Assembly (NCBI GenBank): GCA_019637095.1
Contig: JAHBWG010000086.1
Coordinates: forward strand, 1-39,365
Reading direction: 5' to 3'
Origin: Sandaracinaceae bacterium
Lineage (GTDB): Bacteria > Myxococcota_A > Polyangia > Polyangiales > Sandaracinaceae
DNA length: 39,365 nucleotides
Part shown: piece by piece, positions 10,163 to 16,489 of the stretch
Numbering within the stretch: position 1 is the stretch's first letter
Layout of the letters: the number at the start of each line of letters is the position of its first letter
Notes under the pieces: model-generated
Database searches by the model: none
The model's input: the letters and a program-made list of their open reading frames with translations, nothing else
Told to the model about the DNA's origin: nothing
Made by a program: the position numbers and the translations under genes

Positions 10163-10223
10163 GTCCCCGAAGGGCGGGCCCGCGAATTTCACCCCCGGCG
10201 CCCGCTCTGGTATCCATGTCGTC

Positions 10224-10769
10224 GTGAAGCGAGTCGCCGCGCGGGTGGTCGTCTTGGCCGCGCTCTTGTCGGTCGCTCTCCCCGGGACCGCCGAGGAGCC
10301 CTCCTACACCTGCGAGCCCAACGTGGTGCTCGGGCGCGCGATGGCCCCGGTGCTCGAGCGGATCGCCCACGACTTCCACCGGCGCACCGGCCGCCGCCTC
10401 CACGTCACCTCGGGCACGCGCACGCCCGAGGAGCAGGCCGAGGCGATGTTCGACAAGCTCGCGCGCGGCGAGCGGCTCACCTCGCTCTACCGCGACGTCG
10501 ACGCCGCCTCCGAGATCCAGGCCGCGTACCGGCGTCACCGGCGCGACGGGCGCGGCGTCGCGGTGCGCGAGATGGCGCGGGTGATCCGAGCGCAGGTCGG
10601 CCGCGGTTGCCTCATCTCGCGCCACCTCGACGCCAACGCGGTCGACGTGCGCAGCCGCAACCTCTCTCGTCGTGAGCAAGCCGTGTTGCGCGAGGTCGTG
10701 CGCTCCGCCGGCAACGTGGAGCTGCTCCAAGAGGGCGTGCCTCCGCACTTCCACCTCCAGCTCCGGTGA
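10224..10769 (+). CDS. Exported M15-like (D-Ala-D-Ala carboxypeptidase-type) peptidase
   Basis: A 181-residue secreted protein with a signal peptide (cleavage about after GTA, residue 23). The segment SRHLDANAVDVR supplies H134 and D141 with the seven-residue spacing seen in the SxHxxGxAxD zinc motif of M15 peptidases (VanX/VanY), and the C-terminal PHFH (H175 or H177) supplies the third zinc ligand. The catalytic glutamate is not certain; E170 is the nearest candidate but its spacing to the histidine is not the usual ExxH. The Gly normally in the zinc motif is replaced. It may trim cell-wall peptides or be a degenerate homologue. GTG start at 10224, 61 bp after the kinase gene, no strong ribosome binding site. 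Confidence 0.65.
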   Translation: MKRVAARVVVLAALLSVALPGTAEEPSYTCEPNVVLGRAMAPVLERIAHDFHRRTGRRLHVTSGTRTPEEQAEAMFDKLARGERLTSLYRDVDAASEIQAAYRRHRRDGRGVAVREMARVIRAQVGRGCLISRHLDANAVDVRSRNLSRREQAVLREVVRSAGNVELLQEGVPPHFHLQLR

Positions 10770-10781
10770 GCGGGGTTGCAG

Positions 10782-10800
10782 AGGGGTGCTTCGCACTCCT
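10782..10800. terminator. Possible short hairpin between convergent genes
   Basis: AGGGGTGC TTC GCACTCCT can form an eight-pair stem (one G-T pair) just after the M15-like gene and before the end of the convergent UPF0270 gene. There is no T tract, so termination is only suggested by position. Confidence 0.3.
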
Positions 10801-10857
10801 GAGGCCATCGGCGCGATGACCTGCCCTCGATGGTGCGCTCGACGGCGCGGAGCTCGA

Positions 10858-11121
10858 TCAGTCGCCAGGCTTCGAGCTTCGACCCGAGGGCTCGGCTCGA
10901 GGGGCTTCGGCGGGGACGAGCGTGCACGTCTCGGTGCGCGGGTCGAACACGATGCGCACTTCACCCCGCTCGAGCTGGCGCCGTACGTCGGCGCGCTTTC
11001 GCTCGAGCGGGATGTCGTCGTGGCCGTAGTCCGTGCCCTCGCGCAGGACGAAGTCGTCGATCAGCCCGAGCAGCGCTGCCTCGCTGAGCCGCTCGAGAGG
11101 GACGACGACGCCGTCGCTCAA
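10858..11121 (-). CDS. yheU: UPF0270 (YheU-like) family protein
   Basis: An 87-residue protein matching the small UPF0270 family by its core: LERLSEAALLGLIDDFVLRE, then GTDYGHDDIPLERKRADV and RRQLERGEVRIVFD. The FVLREGTDYG and (A)DVxRQLxxGE blocks are the family hallmark. The function of the family is not established. The start is a TTG at 11121 whose TTGA overlaps the stop of the upstream lipoprotein gene by four bases; no ATG or GTG gives the conserved N-terminus, so the rare TTG with translational coupling is the best choice. The C-terminal 20 residues are a non-conserved Pro/Ser/Arg tail. Confidence 0.85.
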   Translation of the reverse strand: MSDGVVVPLERLSEAALLGLIDDFVLREGTDYGHDDIPLERKRADVRRQLERGEVRIVFDPRTETCTLVPAEAPRAEPSGRSSKPGD

Positions 11122-11439
11122 CGGACCTCGATCGAGCCGCAGTTGGCGGTGCGGCCCGAGTCGGTGACCTGGACCATGCCGCCGCCGGGCGAGCTCGGCG
11201 CCGCGACGACGAGCTCGGTGGGCGAGCGCTGCGCGATGCGCACGATCTGACCGCCGATGCGCACCGTGGGCTGCGAGAAGCCGACGCCGCGGATGGTGAC
11301 CGCGCCGCCGCGCGGCGCGCGCGGGGTCTCGACCGAGCACGAGAGCTGGACCTGCGGCGTCGGGCCGCCGCCCGCGGGCGGCTGCGGCGAGCCGGGCGTC
11401 ACGGCGACGGTGCCCGGCTGGGGGCGCGGCGCGGGCGTC

Positions 11440-11694
11440 GTGGCCGAGCCGCCTTGCTCGGTCCGCGCGGTGACGCCCGGCGCCGGGGTGGTGGCCGACC
11501 CGCCTTGCTCGGTGCGGGCGGTGACTCCAGGGCGCGGCGTGGTGGCCGCGCCGCCCTGCTCGGTGCGGGCGGTGACGCCCGGCGCAGGCGTGGCCGCGGC
11601 GCCGCCCTGCTCGGTGCGAACGGTGACGCCGGGGCGCGGCGTGGTGGCCGCGCCGCCCTGCTCGGTGCGCGCGGTGACCGCGGGCGTCGCCCCC
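11440..11694 (-). repeat. Five tandem 51-bp coding repeats
   Basis: Copies recur every 51 bp (GCCcTGCTCGG at about 11451, 11502, 11553, 11604 and 11655). Each encodes a 17-residue unit with TARTEQGG in the second half of the frameshifted lipoprotein gene. Confidence 0.8.
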
Positions 11695-12061
11695 GTCGCG
11701 GGGCGTCCGTCCGGCGTGTACACGGTGCCGCCGCGCTCCGTCGCGCTGCCGCCCGACGCGCTCGGGACGGCCGGGCGCGCGCTCGCGCCACCGCCGCTCG
11801 CGGAGCCACCCGCGCTCGCGGAGCCGCCCGCGCTCGCGGAGCCACCCGCGCTCGCCGAGGCGCTGCCGCGCACGCCCACCGCGCCGCCGATGAGCCGCCG
11901 GCGCCGCCGAGCCCGCCGCCGCCGCGCACGGTAGCCGAGCCGCCGCTCGCGCTCGGCGCGCCGCCGCCTCGCGCTCGGCGTGGCGCTCGCCGGCCGCCGC
12001 CTGTCTCGGGCGCGTACCGGCTGCTCGCGACGCCGCCCGCGGGGGTCGCCGTCACGCCGCC

Positions 12062-12160
12062 GCCCTGCCGGGTGGGCTCGACGGGCGTGCCGCCGCCCTG
12101 CCGCGTGGGCTCGACGGGCGTGCCGCCGCCCTGCCGCGTGGGCTCGACGCGCGTGCCGCC
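12062..12160 (-). repeat. Three tandem 33-bp coding repeats
   Basis: Units beginning at 12062, 12095 and 12128 are almost identical and encode the 11-residue VEPTRQGGGTP linker repeat of the WXXGXW lipoprotein. Confidence 0.8.
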
Positions 12161-12809
12161 GCGGGCCGCGACGACGACCGCGCCGGGCCGCGTGTACGCG
12201 GGCGCCGGGGCCTGGTCGACCGGGCACCAGTAGCCGGGGTGGTAGACGTGGCGGCCGCCCTCGACGACGACCACCGGATCGACCCACTTCATCCCGGCCC
12301 GGCCGCTCTCCCAGCGGCCGTCGACCCAGATCCACGCGCCGCCGGACCACTCGTAGTGGCCCTCGACCCAGACCGCGCCGCTGGCGGGCGCGGCCGGCCG
12401 CTCCACCACCGCGGCGCGCGCCGGCGGCGGCGCCGACGTCACGACCACGTACTGTGGAACGTGCCAGGTGGCGGTCGCGCTCGCGCTCGCGAGGGCGGTC
12501 GTGCGCGTGGCGCGCGCGCGGTAGGTGACGGTGCAGCCGGAGGTCGCGAGCAGGATCGCGACGAGGGTGGCGGAGATGGCGGCGTTGCGCATGACGGGGG
12601 CTCCTCTCGTTCGGGACGTCATTCTAGGAGGGTTCGCGCTCACCGCATGGCGAAAGCGCGTCGGTCGGTGGAGGGCGGCTCGGGGATGCTCGGAGTGGGT
12701 CACGCCGGGTTCGACGGGCCGCCGCGCGTTCCCTTCAAACCGCCAAGGTGCTCGTCGCGCGCTCGGTCTGACGCGGCGCCCGAGGTTTGCCACACTGGAG
12801 GGGCGCCGG

Positions 12810-14003
12810 ATGGCCGCGCAAGCGATGACGATGGACGCAGCGATCGATGGACCCCGCGCGCGTGACGCCGCGCCGGCCTCGCGCCGCGCGATCGGCTGGC
12901 GCGGTGAGGAGTCGCTCTTCGTGCTGGCCGCGGCCGCTGCCGCGCCGTGGCCGCTCTGGTCCGCGCTCGCGTGGCTCGGCCTGCCCGGCTCCGCGCACGC
13001 GCCCGCGCTCGCGCAGGGCGTGCTGCCGCTCGCGATCGTCCTCGCGGCGATGGGGCTCTTCGCGCATCGCCCGCGGGGGCGCGCGGCGGCGCGCTGGGCG
13101 CTGACGGTGATCGGGACCGGGCTGATCGGCGAGCTGTTCGCGAACGCGGTGACCGACCTCGGGCGCGGCCCGGGGCTCGGCGTCGCGACCGACGTGACGC
13201 GCGCGCTCGCGGTGTGGCTCGTCGCGGTCCTCGTCTACGAGGTCGCGCCGATCGTCGCGGCCTCGAGCCGGCTCGCGCGGGCCGAGCGGCGCGCGCTCGC
13301 GCTCGACCTCGCCGCGCACGCCCTCTTCCTCGGGCTCGCGGCGGCGGCGTTCGCGCGCGCCCCGACGTGGGGCACGGCGTGGTTCGTCTCGCCGTGGATC
13401 GCGGTGGTCGTCGCGCTCCCGCTCGCGGCGGCGCGCTCCGGCCCCGAGCGCGACGCGGCGCTGCCCGCGCCGCACCCCCGCGGCGGGCTGCTCCTGGGCC
13501 TCGCGGCGCTCGCGTGGGCGGCGGTCGGCCTCGTGGCGATCGGCGGGGCGAGCGCGATCCGCGGCTCGCTCCACGAGATGCGCTGGGGGCTCGACCCGCT
13601 CGACGGCGTGCTGCTCGCGCTGCCGCTGGTCTCGCTCGCGCTCTCGCTCGCGGCCGCGCTCGTCCTCTGGGTCCAGGCGCGCATCGCCGCGAAGAGCACC
13701 GCGGGCACCATCGCGGACGTCGGCGACCGCAGCGTCCTGGTCGAGGGCGCGAGCGACGTGCAGCTCGCGGTCGCCGTCGATCGCGGGCCGCTGCCGAGCC
13801 GAGGCGCGTCCGTGACCCTGATCGGCGCGCGCGTCGAGCCGCCGGGCGGCGGCCCGTTCCGCGACGGCGCCGTCCAGCTCCGCGCCAGCCGCACCTGGCT
13901 CGGCCCACCCGCCGCGCTCGCGCGGGCGCTGCGCCAGCGCGCCGCTGGCTGGCTGCTCTACGGCGCGATCGCCGCGCTCGGCGTCCTCCTCCGCGTCTTG
14001 TGA
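12810..14003 (+). CDS. Polytopic membrane protein with small cytosolic beta-rich domain
   Basis: A 397-residue protein. After a polar leader (about 30 residues) come about seven to eight membrane helices up to about residue 290, then a roughly 100-residue soluble section rich in short beta strands (DRSVLVEG, VQLAVAVDRG, ASVTLIGARVEPPGGGPFRDG), then one final helix at the C-terminus. I recognise no family. The layout of a small beta domain flanked by helices is reminiscent of GIDE-type proteins but I cannot confirm homology. ATG at 12810 is chosen because GGAGGGG lies about six bases upstream; in-frame ATGs follow at codons 6 and 8. It is divergent from the lipoprotein gene (217 bp apart) and ends three bases before the convergent tetR-type gene. 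Confidence 0.75.
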   Translation: MAAQAMTMDAAIDGPRARDAAPASRRAIGWRGEESLFVLAAAAAAPWPLWSALAWLGLPGSAHAPALAQGVLPLAIVLAAMGLFAHRPRGRAAARWALTVIGTGLIGELFANAVTDLGRGPGLGVATDVTRALAVWLVAVLVYEVAPIVAASSRLARAERRALALDLAAHALFLGLAAAAFARAPTWGTAWFVSPWIAVVVALPLAAARSGPERDAALPAPHPRGGLLLGLAALAWAAVGLVAIGGASAIRGSLHEMRWGLDPLDGVLLALPLVSLALSLAAALVLWVQARIAAKSTAGTIADVGDRSVLVEGASDVQLAVAVDRGPLPSRGASVTLIGARVEPPGGGPFRDGAVQLRASRTWLGPPAALARALRQRAAGWLLYGAIAALGVLLRVL

Positions 14004-14006
14004 GAC

Positions 14007-14606
14007 TCACCGCGGCGCGAGCAGCCCGAGCACGAGCGCGCCCACGCCGCGCGCGTCGTAGGGGAGGGAGAGCTCGGTCGCGACCTCCACGCCGAGCACC
14101 GTCGCGAGCAGCAACTGCGCGACCGCGTCGGGGCTCGCGTCCGCGCGGATCGTGCCGGCGGCTTGCCCGCGACGGACCGTGTCGGCGAGCCGCGCGCGCG
14201 CCGTCGAGATGAGCTCGACGTACTTGTCGCGCAGGGTCGCCGAGCGCGTGCACGCCTCGAGCACCTGGTGCGGGCGCACGCCGCCAGGGAAGGGGAACTG
14301 CCCGGCCTCGACCGCGAGCGTGAAGCCCAGGATGATCTGCGAGAGGTCCGCGCCCGCCTCGCCGCCCGCGATCATCGCGTCGATGAAGCCGCCCATCACC
14401 TGCTCGACGACCGCGACGATGAGATCCTCCCGGCTCTCGAAGTGCACGTAGAACGCGCCGCGCGTGAAGCCGGCGCGCGCGCAGATCGCGTCGAGGCTCG
14501 GCCCGCTCAGGCCCTGCTCCGCGAAGAGCTCGGCCGCCGCGCGCACGAGCTTCTTGCGCGTCTCCTGGGCCGCCGCGGCGCGGGGGTCGGTGGGCGATTC
14601 CGTCAT
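14007..14606 (-). CDS. TetR/AcrR-family transcriptional regulator
   Basis: A 199-residue TetR-type repressor. The DNA-binding domain is at about residues 14-62: TRKKLVRAAAELFAEQGLSG, then the helix-turn-helix SLDAICARAGFTRGAFYVHF and SREDLIVAVVEQV. The C-terminal ligand/dimer domain (about 75-199) is helical and not assignable to a subfamily. It is divergent from an ABC1-type kinase gene, and the 104 bp between them hold two related palindromes, one over its own predicted promoter, so autoregulation and control of the kinase gene are likely. ATG at 14606 is used because it starts just before the conserved domain; an ATG at 14669 would extend across the predicted operator. Confidence 0.9.
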   Translation of the reverse strand: MTESPTDPRAAAAQETRKKLVRAAAELFAEQGLSGPSLDAICARAGFTRGAFYVHFESREDLIVAVVEQVMGGFIDAMIAGGEAGADLSQIILGFTLAVEAGQFPFPGGVRPHQVLEACTRSATLRDKYVELISTARARLADTVRRGQAAGTIRADASPDAVAQLLLATVLGVEVATELSLPYDARGVGALVLGLLAPR

Positions 14607-14643
14607 CGTCTGGAAATAGGCCCCGGAGGAGCCTCGTAGAGCC

Positions 14644-14674
14644 TTGACATACGACCTCGTAGGTCTCACATCAA
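14644..14674. promoter_or_regulatory. Overlapping divergent promoter elements
   Basis: On the minus strand, TTGATG (14669-14674) and TATGTC (14646-14651) are separated by 17 bp and form a plausible sigma-70 promoter for the tetR-type gene. On the plus strand, TTGACA (14644-14649) is a perfect -35 box for the ABC1-type gene, but its -10 (about 14666-14672) is poor. The first palindrome lies inside both, so its occupancy would block either direction. Confidence 0.5.
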
Positions 14675-14696
14675 GGGCCGCATACGGGCCCGTATG
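14648..14696. promoter_or_regulatory. Paired 16-bp palindromic operators, likely TetR-type regulator sites
   Basis: A perfect palindrome CATACGGGCCCGTATG (14681-14696) and an imperfect one CATACGACCTCGTAGG (14648-14663) share the CATACG arm. Their centres are 33 bp apart, about three helical turns, so bound dimers would sit on the same face. CCTCGTAG also recurs at 14632-14639. The location between the divergent tetR-type and ABC1-type genes makes these the obvious operator candidates. Confidence 0.7.
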
Positions 14697-14710
14697 TCGA
14701 AGGAGGGAAC

Positions 14711-16147
14711 GTGACCACGCTCGTCGAGACCCTGCCCGCGAGGGCGCGCGCCCGTGAAGGAGAAGAGGAGACGGCCCGTGAAGAGGAGACGGAGGCAGCC
14801 GTGACGCATGCGCGAGGACTGCCGCGGGTCTCCGCCCGCCGGGTCGCCTGGCGCGCCGTCGTCGTGACGACGGTGCTCTTCTGGTTCGGGATGTTGCGCG
14901 TGGCCGACTGGACGGGCCTGCGCTGGCTCTCGTTCGCGCTCACCGGACGGCGCGCCGAGTACGAGCGGCTGACCGCGCCGATCGCGCTGCGCCGCGCGTT
15001 CGAGGTGCTCGGGCCCACCTACGTGAAGCTCGGCCAGCTCGTCGCGAGCGGCGAGGCGCTCTTCCCCGACCGCTACTCCGAGGAGTTCCGCAGGCTGCTC
15101 GATCGCGTGCCGCCGTTCTCGTTCGCCGCGGTCGAGCGCACGCTCGACGAGGAGCTCGGCGCCGCGCGCGCGCGCATCCGAGAGCTCACGCCCACCCCGA
15201 TGGCGGCGGCGAGCATCGCGCAGGTGCACGCGGCGGTGCTCGACGACGGCAGCGAGGTCGTCGTGAAGATCCAGCGCCCGGGCATCGGCGAGCTCGCGGC
15301 GGCGGACGTCGCGCTCCTGCGCTTCATCGCGCGCTCGCTCGCCAAGGTCAGCCGTCACGTGCGGCGCGCCAACGCGGTCGCGATCATCGACGACTTCGCG
15401 GGGAACCTCGTCGAGGAGCTCGACTTCGGCAACGAGGCCGCGCGCATGCGCGAGTTCAACGACGTCATGCGGCGCATGGGCACCAAGGACGTCGCCGCGC
15501 CGATCGTCCACGACGACCTGAGCGGCCCGCGGGTCCTCACGATGGAGCGCTTCAGCGGGTGGCGGCTCGACGACACCGACGGGATCCTCGCGAGCCCCTA
15601 CGACGGCAAGGAGCGGCTGCGCCACGGCATCCGCGCGTGGTTCCAGACCCTGATCTTGCGCGGCTTCTTCCACGGCGACGTGCACGCGGGGAACTTCCTG
15701 CTGCTCCACGACGGACGCATCGGCTACCTCGACTTCGGCATCGTCGGCGTGTTCGACGACGGGCAGAAGAAGAACGTCCTCGAGTACGTGCTCGGGTTCC
15801 AGCAGCGCGACTTCACGCGCGTCGCCACGGCGATGATCGCGATGGGCACCGTCGACGACGCCGGGCGCATCGACGTCGCGGGCTTCGCCGCCGACCTCGA
15901 GGTCGCCTACGCGCCGCTCCTCGATCCCACCGAGGGCTTCAAGATGCGCGACATGCTGCCCGACCTGATGCGCGTGGCGCAGAAGCACTCGATGCGCATG
16001 CCGCGCGACCTCGTGCTCGTGACCAAGCAGCTCGTCTACCTCGACCGCTACTCGCGCGCGCTCGGCGGCCACGAGATGAACGTCCTGACCGACCAGGCGC
16101 TCAGCAACCTGATCATGCAGGACATGCTGGCGGCGATGTTCGCGTGA
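14711..16147 (+). CDS. ABC1/UbiB/COQ8-family atypical kinase
   Basis: A 478-residue protein of the ABC1 (AarF/UbiB/ADCK) family. It has a charged N-terminus, one membrane helix (about 49-66), the family KxGQ motif at K106-Q109 (YVKLGQ), the Ala-rich nucleotide loop AAASIAQVH (about 165-173), ATP-site K186 (VVVKIQRPG), VEELDF, the catalytic HGDVHAGN with D323 and N328, and DFG with D341. UbiB/COQ8 members are ATPases or kinase-like proteins supporting quinone or lipid biosynthesis; this substrate is unknown. AGGAGGG four bases before GTG 14711 fixes the start. Expression is probably controlled by the divergent TetR-type protein. Confidence 0.92.
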   Translation: MTTLVETLPARARAREGEEETAREEETEAAVTHARGLPRVSARRVAWRAVVVTTVLFWFGMLRVADWTGLRWLSFALTGRRAEYERLTAPIALRRAFEVLGPTYVKLGQLVASGEALFPDRYSEEFRRLLDRVPPFSFAAVERTLDEELGAARARIRELTPTPMAAASIAQVHAAVLDDGSEVVVKIQRPGIGELAAADVALLRFIARSLAKVSRHVRRANAVAIIDDFAGNLVEELDFGNEAARMREFNDVMRRMGTKDVAAPIVHDDLSGPRVLTMERFSGWRLDDTDGILASPYDGKERLRHGIRAWFQTLILRGFFHGDVHAGNFLLLHDGRIGYLDFGIVGVFDDGQKKNVLEYVLGFQQRDFTRVATAMIAMGTVDDAGRIDVAGFAADLEVAYAPLLDPTEGFKMRDMLPDLMRVAQKHSMRMPRDLVLVTKQLVYLDRYSRALGGHEMNVLTDQALSNLIMQDMLAAMFA

Positions 16148-16163
16148 GCGTCGATCTCGCGCC

Positions 16164-16489
16164 GTGGCGCGGAACCGACGGCGCGAGCACCTGAAGACGG
16201 CCCAGCTCTGCGCGCAGGTGGCCGAGGCGCTCTCGCTCGCGCTCGGCGCGATCGACGACGACGTGATCCTCGGGCCGTACGTGCTCGAGGTCGTGCCCGC
16301 GCCGGACAGCTCGCGCCTCGCGCTGCTCTCGGCGCGGACGAGGGGCCGCGCGGCGCGCCCGCGCTCGAGCGCCTCGAGCGTTACGCGGCGCACCTTCGCG
16401 CGGAGGTCGCCGCGGCGATCCACCGCACGAAGGCGCCCTCGCTCGTGTTCGCGCTCGGCGTGCCGCCCGCCGATCACTCGGGGGCGTAG
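16164..16489 (+). pseudogene. RbfA-like small protein gene with a one-base frameshift
   Basis: The first frame (GTG 16164) reads RREHLKTAQLCAQVAEALSL...YVLEVVPAPDSSRLALLSA up to about 16334. The continuation lies one base back, in the -1 frame (ADEGP...YAAHLRAEVAAAIHRTKAPSLVFALG), and stops at TAG 16487-16489. Joined, the product is about 108 residues, the size of ribosome-binding factor A, and follows the RbfA order: N-terminal helix with basic residues, strand, second helix, then R-x-P-x-L-x-F near the end. RbfA identity is tentative because the family is short and divergent. The site is GGCGCGGACG at 16331-16340, where one missing base would explain the shift. It overlaps the 3' end of the convergent acylase gene by 16 bp. 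Confidence 0.55.

Larger units (their letters stand above)
11118..12592 (-). pseudogene. WXXGXW-repeat / IPT-domain lipoprotein gene, interrupted by a frameshift
   Basis: The N-terminal frame starts at ATG 12592 (AGGAG eight bases upstream) and encodes a lipoprotein signal peptide with lipobox TSGC (C20), then WXXGXW-type repeats (VWVEGHYEWSGG, WIWVDGRW, YHPGYW), and three VEPTRQGGGTP units. Around 11890-11960 sensible coding moves to the -1 frame, which continues with Ser/Ala/Gly repeats, five 17-residue TARTEQGG units and a C-terminal IPT/TIG-like domain (GGAVTIRGVGFSQPTVRIGG), stopping at 11118. The unshifted frame would continue as an Arg/Ala/Pro-rich nonsense-like tail to 11399. Adding one base restores a single protein of about 490 residues, presumably anchored to the outer membrane. 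A sequencing error in GC-rich repeats is as likely as a real mutation. Confidence 0.75.

Noticed and set aside
7445-10227. Very long open frames on both strands across the PP2C/kinase region
   Set aside because: They are antisense or shifted shadows with Arg/Ala/His-biased composition and no domains; the PP2C and kinase frames carry all conserved motifs.
11886-11960. Programmed ribosomal frameshift in the WXXGXW/IPT gene
   Set aside because: No X_XXY_YYZ slippery site with a following structure is evident; a one-base indel is simpler.
11440-12160. Regular repeats that could suggest a CRISPR-like array
   Set aside because: Units of 51 and 33 bp are contiguous, in frame and encode protein repeats; there are no unique spacers.
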